64,000 nucleotides of DNA from Tranzscheliella williamsii (GCA_023212725.1 JALBYF010000006.1:124001-188000); one strand, 5' to 3'; positions 21,101-31,134 are shown, numbered from the stretch's first letter. The notes: a model not told the origin generated them from the sequence alone. Made by a program: numbers and translations.

Positions 21101-22717
21101 CACTCCATCCTTGCCACGCGTCTCGTGTTCGAGATGCGAAAGCTTTTCGTCATTAACGTGCCTCTCGGTGTTGTGTTTGACACCCCGACTGTCCGGGGCC
21201 TGGCTAAAGCCGTGGAACAGCTCCGGCAGGGTGATCTCGGCCTGGGCGCTTCTCAGACTACTGGTGGCAGTCCCAGCGCTGCCAAGGCGGAGGAAACCAA
21301 CTTGGATGAGAACTATGGAAGCGATGTGGCCACGCTGACCCCAACTTTGCCTGAACGTTTCAACGGCGAGATGGTCCAGAAGGCGAGCGAAGGCAAGCGA
21401 ACAGTCTTGGTCACAGGCGTCACCGGCTTCCTCGGTGCTTTCATCCTTTACGATTTGTTGACCAAGCGAAGCTCCAGCGTGGCCAAAGTCTACGCCCACG
21501 TCCGTGGCAAGAACGAGGCCAATGCGCTGGAGCGTCTGCGAGAAGGATGCAAGGGTCGAGGCATCTGGGATGACACGTGGATAACCGAGGGTCGCCTGGA
21601 GGTCGTCCTGGGAGATCTAGCCGCGCCTCAACGCCTAGGCATGTCGGAGGAGGTCTACACCAAGATTGCGGACGAGGTCGACGACGTTCTCCACAACGGC
21701 GCCCTGGTCCACTGGGTGTATCCGTACAGCAAGCTGCGAGCTGCCAACGTCGGATCGACCATCTGTGCGATCAAGCTCTGCAACACCGGCAAGAAGGCCA
21801 AGACGCTGACATTTGTCTCCAGTACCTCTGCCCTCGACACCGACCACTACATCCGGCTGTCTGATTCGATTGTTCACGGCCAGGAGCCGTCGGCTGCGGG
21901 TAGCGGACTGGCGCTCAACGGTGTGCCCGAAACCGATAATCTGGATGCCAACGAGAAAGGGCTTACGACAGGCTATGGCCAGTCCAAGTGGGTTGCCGAG
22001 AAGCTGATCATGATTTCGGCCTCGCGTGGCCTCAAGGCTTCCATCGTGCGGCCCGGGTATGTGGTCGGCGACTCTACGTCGGCGGCTACCAACACGGACG
22101 ACTTCCTGTGGCGATTGGTCAAGGGTTCGATCCAGCTCGGGCTCATCCCTGACATGCATAATACGATCAACATGGTACCTGTTGACCACGTCGCACGAGT
22201 TGCCACGCTGGCGTGCCTGAATAACAGCCTAGAAATCGACACGGTCAACAAGACGCCGGGTACGCACGCCAAGGTCTTCCACGTGATCAACCACCCCAGC
22301 ATCCGTTTCAACGATCTGCTCGGCCAGCTGAGCAGGTATGGGTGGAAGGTGGAAAGAACCGAATACGTCCACTGGCGCGCGCAACTCGAGGAGCACGTAC
22401 TGAGCAGCAGCTCCGGCTCGATCGAGGACAATGCACTCTTCCCGCTCCTCCACTTTGTGCTCGACGACCTCCCCACGTCGACCAAGTCGCCCGAGCTGGA
22501 CGACACCCACACGCAAGCCATCCTGGACGCCGCTGCCGAGGGCAAACAGCAGAACACCGTCATGGGTGTCGACAAGCCGCTAGTGGGGATCTACCTCGCA
22601 TGGCTCCTCGCTGTGGGCTTCCTGCCGCCGCCCACCTCGGCCGACGCCGAGCCGCTACCCAAGCTCTCCAGCACCGGCGAGGGTATGAAGGCAATCGGCC
22701 GAGGCTCGGCGAATTGA
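18173..22717 (+). CDS. LYS2: L-2-aminoadipate reductase (alpha-aminoadipate reductase)
   Basis: This 1514-aa multidomain enzyme reduces alpha-aminoadipate to its semialdehyde in the fungal lysine pathway. Domains in order: an N-terminal condensation-like region (about 1-280); an adenylation domain with SFTSGSTGIPKG at about 504-515, YRTGDLGRYLPDGTVE, and DDQIKIRGFRIELGEID; a carrier domain with DIGGHSILATRL at about 972-983, whose Ser needs a phosphopantetheine arm from a Lys5-type transferase; and an NADPH-dependent thioester reductase with VLVTGVTGFLGA at about 1078-1089 and the Tyr-x-x-x-Lys motif GYGQSKW at about 1267-1273. All catalytic landmarks look intact, and the length is slightly above the usual 1400 or so residues. 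One exon with ATG at 18173. A TGACTC core upstream hints at general amino-acid control. Confidence 0.97.
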   Translation: MSNSGDLQEKLSRWSARLQSLPSIALPTDYPRPATSQLVQALASATLSAGIRKDLVRLALHHELELHPAGNAGEDEDEPSPTPFHLLLAAFCVLLHRYTGDTDLVIGSSNPYTAEPMILRIPIEPNDPFWQIVRRVQQTEKEASADAVPYDELVKRVEEERAEREGPLPEGAQSAPIFRVRFFDETGGKSRNFIQSTSLTTDLTFFLTKPGTTPGDDFANQSAFTESAAAPFDNRAHTFRDSLVPNIAVHLSYNSLLFSSQRMQLVLAQLSQLITVAAKNPASPVGSLPIRTAQEDTILPDPTTDLEWCGWRGAITQIFERNARAHPDRRCIVESLANPSSSLSEPATPASLTREVTYGQLDRASNVVAHHLLQAGVQREEVVTTYAHRGVDLVVAVLGTLKAGATFSVIDPAYPPSRQNIYLQVAKPRALIVLAKAGALQPTVRKCIEEELQLRTEIPALELLENGEVRGGTAPQSHEDSLQKQQSLADQSTNIILGPDSVGTLSFTSGSTGIPKGVKGRHFSLTHFFPWMGERFGLGSEERFTMLSGIAHDPIQRDIFTPLFFGAELHIPTAEDIGTPGRLAEWMAASRATVTHLTPAMGQLLSAQATASIPSLRNAFFVGDVLTKRDCTRLQALAVNVCIINMYGTTETQRAVSYFAIPPVSTSTTFLQTQKDIMPAGQGMLNVQLLVVNRNERSATCAVGEVGEIYVRSGGLAEGYLGPPEVTAEKFMPNFLAPNLTFTDTIKDKPEGQFWKGIRDRMYRTGDLGRYLPDGTVECTGRADDQIKIRGFRIELGEIDTHLSRHPHVRENVTLVRRDKDEEKVLVSYFVPGTGAAEFEDQVTEDEALLGAAGSKAARDALLVKGMRRYRKLIKDIRDHLKRKLPAYSIPTLFVPINKMPLNPNGKIDKPALPFPDTAMVAAASSGPSAAKNNDHAAAFDSASPTERAISDLWSRLLPSAPSPIPLDEPFFDIGGHSILATRLVFEMRKLFVINVPLGVVFDTPTVRGLAKAVEQLRQGDLGLGASQTTGGSPSAAKAEETNLDENYGSDVATLTPTLPERFNGEMVQKASEGKRTVLVTGVTGFLGAFILYDLLTKRSSSVAKVYAHVRGKNEANALERLREGCKGRGIWDDTWITEGRLEVVLGDLAAPQRLGMSEEVYTKIADEVDDVLHNGALVHWVYPYSKLRAANVGSTICAIKLCNTGKKAKTLTFVSSTSALDTDHYIRLSDSIVHGQEPSAAGSGLALNGVPETDNLDANEKGLTTGYGQSKWVAEKLIMISASRGLKASIVRPGYVVGDSTSAATNTDDFLWRLVKGSIQLGLIPDMHNTINMVPVDHVARVATLACLNNSLEIDTVNKTPGTHAKVFHVINHPSIRFNDLLGQLSRYGWKVERTEYVHWRAQLEEHVLSSSSGSIEDNALFPLLHFVLDDLPTSTKSPELDDTHTQAILDAAAEGKQQNTVMGVDKPLVGIYLAWLLAVGFLPPPTSADAEPLPKLSSTGEGMKAIGRGSAN

Positions 22718-24805
22718 GCACTGCCGCCTTCGCATCAACTAGCCAGCTCCCCGTTTTCCTGTATTCCTTTAATGCAAAGCACCATGCCCCGGACGGGCAT
22801 CTCACAATGCACAGCATGCGGCAGAGATGAAGAGACATCCGCGTGGACAAGCGAAGTACCGTGGAAACATCGAATGCTGAGCCGACGCCACGCTTCGCCA
22901 AGCCTTATTGAGAAACTTGACGCTGACGAGTGGCAGCCAGGGTCCGAACGGAGGAAGCCCCTGTGCATATGCGTTCTACAGCGGCAGCGGGGGAAGGGCA
23001 TATGAGTGGGCGGTATGACAGGAGGCCCCTTGCATGTTTTCCGCGGGTACTTAGGGGTGCCGGCTGCCACATGGACTTGGCTGACGAGGGGGCGTGGTTT
23101 CGCAGCGCGCACGTCGTGCGAGCGGCCGAGTGGGCCGCAGCGCGGTGGGAGCGGCCCTGCCACCTCCAGCCAGGTCCCCTTGTGGGGTGATTGACAGGCG
23201 CATTCAGGTTTTTGTTGTCCACTCCTTGCAGGGCAGCACTGTGCGGATGCAGGCCTGGCGGAGGCGAGCCATTGCATGCGCACAGTCGCCCAAGCGTACT
23301 GCAAGCACGCGCTCGATCGAGGCGATCTCGCGCGCTGCCGACCCTGCCGCTCCTGCCGCATGTCGTTTCCCGAGCCGTGCTGCCCAGCGCATTCACGCGC
23401 CGCCTATAAGCACCCGACCACGCGGGAACGCTTCGGCGCACACCGAGCCGTTCCAGCCTAGCCCTCGGCGCCGCGCGAGAAATTTCATCCGTTCAAGATA
23501 CAGTCACAGTACCTAGAGAGAGCACTGGGCACATCGGAGATATACTGGACAATCCCGTTGTCAGTCCGACGCCGCTAGCACGGTAACACGACACCGACAA
23601 CGGCCTGCTACCGGCAAGTTGGCCCTGGACACGCGGGTGTTGCAGCGCGGCGAACGGGACCGCACAAGTATCTCGCTTCTCGCGTCGATCGCCTCGTTCC
23701 ACATCGGTCGTCGGTCGCCGGTCTTGCACATCCACTGCATTCTCGCTTTAACCTGCAACCTGCAGCTTCACCTCGCAGACAGACAGAGTGGTGGCCGTCA
23801 GTGCTGCTTCAAGGAGCAATTAAAAAGGCCTCAGTGTGGAAAGCGCCATCTGCAGAATCAATCTCGGGCTCCACTCCAGTGCAGACATGCAAAGGCGCTG
23901 GCGTCAGAGGAGTGTCGAACCTAGCGAGGCAAGCAGAGGCCTCCTCCCTCTCGACTAGCGTGGTCTAAGTCAGGTTTGTTTGTTTGTATGACGCAGTACT
24001 GGCCGCATTGTGGCTGATGACAAAAGGAAGGCCAGCTGTCCATATGTCGCTTCGCGAAGTCGGCGCGAATTTGATCCTGATGCTCCGTCGAGGTACAGCT
24101 GACACTGTTCAAGGATCGTATTCGCAGCCTGCATTGCCCGCGCCGGAGCGATTGTTCGTAGAGAGCATAGGGCGCAAAGGAGCGTGCACCGCCGCCACGT
24201 TCTTGGAAGACGAAAAGCAGAAGCGAAAATGGGTCAGCTGAGTTCCAGCGCGCTCGGCTGCACGCACTTGATGCGCATGCATGGCAATCTCAAATCCTCG
24301 CTGCGATAGCAGATGGCAGGTCACAGCTACCAGGTCAGCAGGTCGAAGGGAGCCGGTAGCAGTCACAGTGGGCGCAACGAGCCCAGCCAGGCTGTCCAAC
24401 AGCGAAGGATCGTCGGCTGTGCAGAGCAACGGACAAGTCCGTCCCTGGCTGAGCGCCAGGCAATCAAGTGGCACCCTTGTCATCCGCGACCAGGCGCTGC
24501 GTCATCCACGGACTCTTTTTATGCATGAAGTGGCCCTGGCACAGCCAGTCTGCCGCGTTCATTTTCGCCGGCAACTGAATCGGCAGCAACGAGGGCAATC
24601 GCCTAATTCCTGTTCGCTCCGTATGGTCGCAGTGTGAGTATGAGTCTTGGTGAGCGGTCGCCCTCATGTTAGGATCGCTTACCCGGACAAATAAAGCGAA
24701 GAAGCTTCTTTCCCAGCGCGATGAGACATTTTCCACTGGAACGAGACCAACACATTAACACTCACACTCTGCTGGGTACAGTAGCTCGACCGCCTAAAGT
24801 GCTCA
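22718..24805. other. Long non-coding stretch downstream of LYS2
   Basis: I find no credible gene in these 2.1 kb. A TATAAG lies at 23408-23413, and from there to about 23886 the plus strand has no ATG, as an mRNA leader would. It may be the promoter and first part of a long 5' leader of the gene at 25982, or of a non-coding transcript. No tRNA or rRNA signature was seen. Confidence 0.45.
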
Positions 24806-25359
24806 TCAGGTCCCGCTCTTCAGCGGCATCCATGTTTCACTTGTCGATCGTTCGCTTGCTCTTAGTGGGATCTGCATCGCAACAGGTTGCCTTTTGAGGC
24901 CTGGCAGAGGCAGACGGCGCCCAAAGCTAGCGTCCCCGCCGCCGCCGCCCCCCGTGCCTCTTGAGCCCGCTGGTGGTTCGTCGGCCTTGAATTCGTCTAC
25001 GGCGTCTCCTCCAGGCCGACTGTGGGCGTCGCGTTTGGTCCTGTGAAAAGAGGCAAGGTAGCGGCCGAGTAGTGGGTCCCGCGGACCTGCCCAATCTGTC
25101 TCGAGCGCCGACGAGGTGTTGCTTGCATCTCTCCCCGTCCTCTGCCGCATGCATCTTTGAACGTTGCGCATCTTGTTCCGTACCTCGCCAAGCCCTCTTT
25201 AGACCTCTTTCTGTCCCGCTCGGCCGCTTTCCCCTTCGCTTCCATCTCGGCTTGTCTCTTCTTCTGCTTCGCTTTTTCATTAACGCTCGGTCTGATTGCT
25301 AACAAAGTGCTTGGATCTACCACCAGAGATCCGAGCGGGCTTTGTTTCTTTCTTCGCAT
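24806..25359 (-). CDS. Possible small Lys/Arg-rich protein, two exons (tentative)
   Basis: From an ATG at 25359 the frame reads a basic helical stretch (AKQKKRQAEMEAKGKAAERD) typical of real coding sequence. A second open frame continues from 25130 to 24806 with ETDWAGPRDPLLGRYLASFH. Joining 25359-25184 to 25130-24806 through a 53-bp GTACGG...AG intron restores one 166-aa frame. The proposed intron is short and lacks the CTGAC-type branch site of most other introns here, so the join may be wrong. The plus-strand mirror is Leu/Phe-rich, as expected of antisense of a Lys/Glu-rich gene. I recognise no family. Confidence 0.3.
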
Positions 25360-25981
25360 CCGTCCCGTTCGCGTAATAGTCCGGGCAGCAAGTCCCTCCG
25401 GAGCAACACACCGCGGTCGCCTTCCCAGCGCTCGTCAACCGACGCTGTCTAGTGCAAGAGACTAAGTCCCGCAGTGCAGGCGCACGACACACCCTCTGTC
25501 GCTTACTGTGTTTTACCTGACGAAACAGCAATTTTCAGTGGCTTCGACCATAACCTTTACCGGCGACAAATCTTGTCCTCCCGCGCTTGCCTGCTTCGGT
25601 ACGGAAGGGGTGTCTGGCAGCGTCACCAAGACCTTTCTGCGGGTTATTAGGCCGCTATCAGCAACCCGACCGCATCGTCGAGTCGATACGAGGTCTTTGA
25701 ACAAGAGGCGGACGTCTTGATCGAAGATCAGCCACAGCTCGCCATTCTCACATCATAAAAGCTACTTCGAACTGTTTGGTCTTCAGAGGTTGATTCCCTA
25801 TCGACCCCATGATCCGGCGGCGTTTCGTTGCCTGGAATCGGCTTGTGGGGCGAGTCTTCAAACCCAGTGACCCTCTTTCGACCTTGTTGCAAGCCAAGCG
25901 CTGATATAAGCGTGCGTGTCCGTCGCGGCTCTAAGCCTCGACGTAGTCGCATGGTCTGCTGCCTCCTATCGAAGCAGCAGT
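25360..25981. other. Upstream region of the Ser-rich gene
   Basis: No gene seen. Short frames start at non-ATG codons. This is probably leader or promoter for the gene beginning at 25982. Confidence 0.5.
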
Positions 25982-28900
25982 ATGCAAGACTCGAGGTGGG
26001 ACGATACCATACCTCCGGCTGACGGCAGCGGAAGGCCGCCATCCATCGAATGTACGCCGAGCTCTTCGTATGTTTCATCCCTCAGCCATGCCCTGAACAT
26101 CACCACGCCAAAGTCAGCAGGAAAGCAAGATGTTAATGAGCGTTCGACAGCAGCTACGCTCTCGCCCGGCCGAGGCAGCCGACACAGCCTACCTGCAGCG
26201 TCCCTTACAAGTCCCCACCATACGCCCTCGACGAAAAGACCCACCAGTAAGATCGGAGACGACATCAACCGCCTTGAGGCGCAATACAGCCTGAATCTCC
26301 ATGGCCATGAAGCCTTCGCAGTCTCTGCTGCCAGACCTCATCAGGGTGTTGCGATGAGAGGTCAGCATTCTCAGGCGTTCACCTCGTCGGTATCGCAGGA
26401 ACAGCCAGACAAGAGTAGGCTCAAGCCGGCAGGGAGGCAGGCAGGAGTGGATCCTGATGAAGCCTGGCTGATGTCCGGGTCAGCCGTAGGTTGGCATTCT
26501 ACGCACTTTGGCAAGTCGCTTCAGATGGCCAGGGCCGCCTCTTCCCCTTCTTCTTCGGCTTGGCCGCGATCACCTCATGATGACATCCTTCCGGTGCCAC
26601 TGGCAAAAGACAAGCCACAGCTCGATCCATCTTCATCTAGTTCCCGCCCAAGCAGCACAAGTGCCCCTGTCCTCTGGCGGGATGCATCTTCTTCGTCCTC
26701 CTCCTCGACGACAACATCAGCGTCGTCGCCCAGCATTTCCGTTGGAGCGTCCCAAGCGCCATCCTTCAGAGGTTATCGTGAACGCTCTTCCAGCGATGCC
26801 TATCCTGTATCCTTCGAACAGGCACATGCGCCAACTGCAGAGGTAGCAGGGAAGCCGCTGAGTCCAGTCTCTGTTGCTTCTCTCTCCCCTGCACAGCTTT
26901 CGACAGCGTTTCCTCCCGGTGTCAGCGATACCACCTTCCTCAGCTCCATCTTTGAGCAAGAAACTCCCAGCATCAGCACTCATCTCCTGCCTTCCAACGA
27001 TCTTACCGACGAGGCCCACTTTTCACGGCCTGTGCCAATGGCCGACAACACCGGCTCAAGCTTGACCATGGCGTCCACATTCCTTGGATCATCGAGTCGC
27101 ATAAGCCAGAGTCGGTCGTTCCACGCTCTGAACAGCCAGCCACTGGGCGATGCAGCCAGGATGATCTTGGCCTCCAGCTCGACGCCATCCTTCCGGAGTT
27201 CCTCCGCTTCCGCTCCACCAGCGCATGCTCCGAGCCGCGTCTTTGCTGAAGACAGTGCCTCTGCGCGCGAGCCCCAGCCCAGCGCCTCGACGTTGGGTCT
27301 ATTCGAGGCGCGTTCTCGCCTTGACACGGTAGCTACTGACAATCCGACTCAGCATCGCAATGAGATGCAAGCTGGCTCCGCTTCGGGCGGGAGAGGAAAC
27401 GTTCCCACCAGATCGATCGAAGACAACCTGGATGGTTTAGGCTTGAACCTTAATGCTAATTCCATGCCGGGGCATCTACACACAAGGCCACTGGCAATGG
27501 CCCAGGCTGGTGCATCCTTACCTTCTGCGCAGACCATGCGTGTGGACGAGATGGGACGATGGATCAGCAGTCCAGCTCGGACGTCGTCATCGAGCCTAGC
27601 GGCGCCGTCCAGCTCAAGCCGCAAAGGGAAGTCAGCAAGCAGGAAGCACCGACCTGGCTATCAGACGAGTGATATTTCGATCGCCACACTGGACACCAGC
27701 TACACCTACAGCGACTCGTCTACAGCTGCCACTTCGTTCCAGGATGACTTTGGCTCGGTTGGCTCATTGGCCTGGGCTCGTAGTGACCAGCAGAACGTCG
27801 ACACGCCGGTTTCGTCGGTTGGCCTGAGTGCCAAGGGAGGTGAGCAGCCTCGGAAACCTTCCGAGAGCAACGTCCACCACCCGGCGTCGGTGGCAAGCGA
27901 CGCTTCGGATGTTGCGATGGATGACTTTAGTGAGTTTGGCCAGTCCGTCTCGATCGAGCAGATGGCCGAGGATCGTTGGCGGAGCTGGCCGCGGCATCAC
28001 GACAGTCTCAGCGCGTTAGACGGCTCTTCCGCAGCAGCTCCTCCGCTGACCAGTATGGCTACGGGCATGGGAGCCAGCAGCAACATGGCTGAGCCCTTCT
28101 CCTCCAGCTCTGCCCCGTCCGGCAAATCGAGACTGATGGCCGAACCGTACAATAAGAACCAACGGTCGGGTCGGCCGAGTAGCAGTGCCAGCGCCAGCAG
28201 CCGTGGATCGATCGGAAACGCATCCTCGCTCGACCTGAACGTCTCTACGGGCGTGACAGGCCCCACACGGCCGCGCTCCGTACTGACATCAGGGTCATTG
28301 CGGATGTCGAGCACTTCGCGACCGCAGTCAGGTCATGGCGACCACTCCAGTGGCTCGCTCGACAAGTTCTCAGGAGCAGCGGCTGCACTGCGAAGAGCCC
28401 GTGGCCTTTCACAAGGCAATATGACAGCCATAGCAGGCGGCAGTCAGATGGCACAGACCATGTCGAACGACACTGGCTTCAGCCTCATTAGACTAAGTAG
28501 GAGCGGATCTGGGATCCAATTTGCTTCGGCTCCTGGTGGCGAAGGCCACATCAACAGGCCGCAGTCGATGCTGGAGACGCCAGTCGTCGAACAGCTGCGG
28601 CAGGCCAGCTCGTACCCGCTCAAAAGCCAGCAGACTGTTGGCTTCAACGAAGTGACGGCCGCTCTTGACACGCTGCGGTCTTTTCTGAGGCAGAAGGATG
28701 TTGTTTCTGGCAGCAGCCCTCATCATTCAGCGAACAGTTCCAAGGGGTCACCTGCTACAAGGACGGACCAGCCCGGTCTTGCCAGCCCGCAACTACCGAC
28801 CACCGAGCCTGCAGGCTTCAAACCAATACGCACGCTCAGACGATCCAAGGGCGGTATTCTGCCCCGCAATCTCTCGCCAGCGGTAGACGAATTTGGTTCT

Positions 28901-29248
28901 ATCCAGGTATTCCAGCCATCAGCCACCGCCGTTGGTAGTCCGAGGTCCAGCGAGGCAATCCAACACGAACAAGGCCGTAGGCACAGCATGGCTGAGGGCG
29001 GTAAGAAGCTCGGCCCTCCCCTGTTCAGTACCAGTCGGCAGGACGACCGGCTGGCAGTGCTCGAAGACCTGTCGGAGCGCGTCAGCCTCCTGAAGGCACA
29101 AACCGAGCGGGAGAAGGAAGAGAAAGCGGCGGCAAGCATGCCGCCCCCTTCCGGCCGCCCGCCTTCGCTGCATCAGCGCTCGCACAGTTCTATGACCCGC
29201 CGCGAGATGCATGAAGAGTATCTGCGCAAGCGTAGAGATGCTAGCTAA
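25982..29248 (+). CDS. Large disordered Ser-rich protein of unknown function
   Basis: A 1088-aa protein from the first ATG in frame (25982); the frame is open a further 66 bases upstream without an ATG. Composition is dominated by Ser, Ala, Pro and Gly, indicating mostly disordered chain. Islands that look conserved are GYQTSDISIATLDTSYTYSD, the short acidic segment VAMDDFSEFGQSVSIEQMAE, a hydrophobic helix GFNEVTAALDTLRSFLRQKD, the basic block PIRTLRRSKGGILPRNLSP, and a C-terminal coiled helix (DRLAVLEDLSERVSLLKAQT) followed by the basic end MTRREMHEEYLRKRRDAS. There is no signal peptide, membrane segment or catalytic motif. It resembles cytoskeletal or signalling scaffolds in composition only, so no function is assigned. 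An upstream non-coding exon is possible. Confidence 0.7.
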   Translation: MQDSRWDDTIPPADGSGRPPSIECTPSSSYVSSLSHALNITTPKSAGKQDVNERSTAATLSPGRGSRHSLPAASLTSPHHTPSTKRPTSKIGDDINRLEAQYSLNLHGHEAFAVSAARPHQGVAMRGQHSQAFTSSVSQEQPDKSRLKPAGRQAGVDPDEAWLMSGSAVGWHSTHFGKSLQMARAASSPSSSAWPRSPHDDILPVPLAKDKPQLDPSSSSSRPSSTSAPVLWRDASSSSSSSTTTSASSPSISVGASQAPSFRGYRERSSSDAYPVSFEQAHAPTAEVAGKPLSPVSVASLSPAQLSTAFPPGVSDTTFLSSIFEQETPSISTHLLPSNDLTDEAHFSRPVPMADNTGSSLTMASTFLGSSSRISQSRSFHALNSQPLGDAARMILASSSTPSFRSSSASAPPAHAPSRVFAEDSASAREPQPSASTLGLFEARSRLDTVATDNPTQHRNEMQAGSASGGRGNVPTRSIEDNLDGLGLNLNANSMPGHLHTRPLAMAQAGASLPSAQTMRVDEMGRWISSPARTSSSSLAAPSSSSRKGKSASRKHRPGYQTSDISIATLDTSYTYSDSSTAATSFQDDFGSVGSLAWARSDQQNVDTPVSSVGLSAKGGEQPRKPSESNVHHPASVASDASDVAMDDFSEFGQSVSIEQMAEDRWRSWPRHHDSLSALDGSSAAAPPLTSMATGMGASSNMAEPFSSSSAPSGKSRLMAEPYNKNQRSGRPSSSASASSRGSIGNASSLDLNVSTGVTGPTRPRSVLTSGSLRMSSTSRPQSGHGDHSSGSLDKFSGAAAALRRARGLSQGNMTAIAGGSQMAQTMSNDTGFSLIRLSRSGSGIQFASAPGGEGHINRPQSMLETPVVEQLRQASSYPLKSQQTVGFNEVTAALDTLRSFLRQKDVVSGSSPHHSANSSKGSPATRTDQPGLASPQLPTTEPAGFKPIRTLRRSKGGILPRNLSPAVDEFGSIQVFQPSATAVGSPRSSEAIQHEQGRRHSMAEGGKKLGPPLFSTSRQDDRLAVLEDLSERVSLLKAQTEREKEEKAAASMPPPSGRPPSLHQRSHSSMTRREMHEEYLRKRRDAS

Positions 29249-30276
29249 GCTCTCGGACGGGCACTTTGGTCGTTCGCGAGCGCCTTCAGTCGGTTTCCCT
29301 CATCTCTTGCCTCATCGGCCATCGCATTTTTCAACATGATACCACCTCCGTACACCATGGCTAGCATCTTCTCGTTCTATTTACCGTTGGCTCATCACCG
29401 CCATGTCGCTCACTGACCTGTTTCCATACATCGGTACGGCTATGTACAGTCTGCCTAATCACGGGTGTTTGCAATCACAGCTTGTGAAACCGCCACGAGT
29501 CATTGTTGAGCTTCTTTGCCTACAGGACAGCGGTATGAAAGACATGACCCTTGCGCAGGCGGCGCACGGAACATTATGTGTGCAGCTGCAGCCGATCTGC
29601 ACCGGTGTCGCCGTTGCCTATCCAAGCGGGTCTACCATGCCGTTTGTCAGTACTTCTAGTAGTACGTGTTGGAACGAGCTCCAACGGAGCGATGACTCCA
29701 ACCTCATCGGCGGTTCACCGAGCTATCGTGACATCGGGCTCGCTCATACCGGCAAGCCCCTATCACCACCAACGCGTCTATTGTTCCTCTTGTCCCCACC
29801 TTCGACCGCCTTGTCCGATAGTATATAGCACAGTCGCCAGATGTACATACACACACACATACATGATTTCTACACAATAGCTACAAGATTGCGCTGATCG
29901 CGAATAAGCGCGGTGTGAGACTAGCGCGATCCGAGATCGCCTCAAAGGCATAACAGTACGTACGCCGGCCCCGCAAGGCTGCCGATGGCGGGCTAGCGAC
30001 AAGGTTGACAGGTGGGCTACCGTGAAAAGTATGAAACTCGCGCTTGTGCATGCTAACGGTGCGTTTTACAAGAGGCTTTGCGAACCCGCGGCTTTGCGAA
30101 CCGCCTATGAAGTGGGCAGCCCAACAAGCCGCATTGTCATTCCCGTCGTGGCTGACAACATGCTCGAGGGCAGAGACAGCTTCGGTATATAAGCACCAGA
30201 CATGCCACCCAATTGGCTAGAACTCGCCTGTCGTTCGTCCTTCCTTTGCGCGTTCTTCCGTATCCTCCGTGGCGAC
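29249..30276. other. Intergenic region upstream of the secreted-protein gene
   Basis: No gene recognised. Close to 30276 it holds a direct repeat of GGCTTTGCGAACC (30074-30086 and 30090-30102) and a TATATAA box (30186-30192). The first ATG after the box, at 30202, is only 10 bases downstream and unlikely to be within the transcript. Confidence 0.6.
30186..30192 (+). promoter_or_regulatory. TATA box of the secreted-protein gene
   Basis: TATATAA lies 84 bases upstream of the ATG at 30277, the right spacing for a start site near 30220. It argues for the ATG at 30277 over the one at 30202. Confidence 0.6.
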
Positions 30277-31134
30277 ATGCGTACCATGCCTACTCTTCTT
30301 CTCCCTGCCCTTGTGGCCAAAAGCTTGTCAATCCTGTACTTGGCTGTCTTTGCCCTCTCGTCCCCGTTGGGACCCGGAGTCAACTTCGAGGGAGCGGTCG
30401 AAAACACTGAAGAGTACTTGCGTTGGCTCGAGCAGTCTGACGTTTTCCTCGAACATCCATCTCCAAGGCACACGACACCCCCTGTGGACCAGAACTATCA
30501 TGTGGCAGAGGAGCCTGCCTATCCTGAATGGCTGTCTGGTCCTCGGACCGCTCCCGAAGCCGAACGGCGGCCGTCGACCACCCCTAACTGGGCGCATAAC
30601 CCTCCGCAATCGACCTTAACACTGTCGAGGGTGCGCCCCCATCCTGAAGATGCCAGTGCCGGCCCCAGCGACAGCGGAGCTGCCACTGATCTCCAAAATA
30701 TGTTTGTCGATCTGCTACCAGCTTGGTCCCGCCACAGGGGACCCGTTCGATTTCTGCAGGATGCAGCTCAACAAATAACCACCGAGGATCTGCAGGTTTA
30801 CATTAAGCCGCCTCGGCTCTTTAAGCAGCACCCGAGGCAGCATGACATACTTATGAGCACCATGAATGTGGAGAACGAACTCTTTGTCAAATGGATCGGA
30901 CAAGCAGTAGCAAACGAGAGATATGCATTTATATTCTGGCAGCGGATCGCCGGCACCAACCGTGTTCGGTACCGTGGAGCCGCCGTGTTCTCCAGCAAGT
31001 CAATCTATCCGAATCTTTGGGGAGATCTGGAAAGCTATGAGGCTGTGCCCAATAACAGGTATAATCTCAGGGTCGCACAAGACGGCACCTTCGAGTTGCG
31101 GTTACAACCGGCCTATCCCCGACGTGCCCCTTAG
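30277..31134 (+). CDS. Predicted secreted protein of unknown function (candidate effector)
   Basis: Starting at 30277 gives 285 aa with an N-terminal signal-peptide pattern: MRTMP, then the hydrophobic core TLLLPALVAKSLSILYLAVF, and a cleavage-like ALSSPLGPG. The earlier in-frame ATG (30202) adds 25 residues but lies right beside the TATA box. The mature chain has a Pro/Ser/Thr-rich N-terminal third and a more globular C-terminal half (NELFVKWIGQAVANERYAFI, then VRYRGAAVFSSKSIYPNLWG). No membrane segment follows the signal and no enzyme motif is visible. Secretion, no recognisable domain and a TATA-driven promoter fit smut effector genes, but this is inference. Confidence 0.6.
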   Translation: MRTMPTLLLPALVAKSLSILYLAVFALSSPLGPGVNFEGAVENTEEYLRWLEQSDVFLEHPSPRHTTPPVDQNYHVAEEPAYPEWLSGPRTAPEAERRPSTTPNWAHNPPQSTLTLSRVRPHPEDASAGPSDSGAATDLQNMFVDLLPAWSRHRGPVRFLQDAAQQITTEDLQVYIKPPRLFKQHPRQHDILMSTMNVENELFVKWIGQAVANERYAFIFWQRIAGTNRVRYRGAAVFSSKSIYPNLWGDLESYEAVPNNRYNLRVAQDGTFELRLQPAYPRRAP

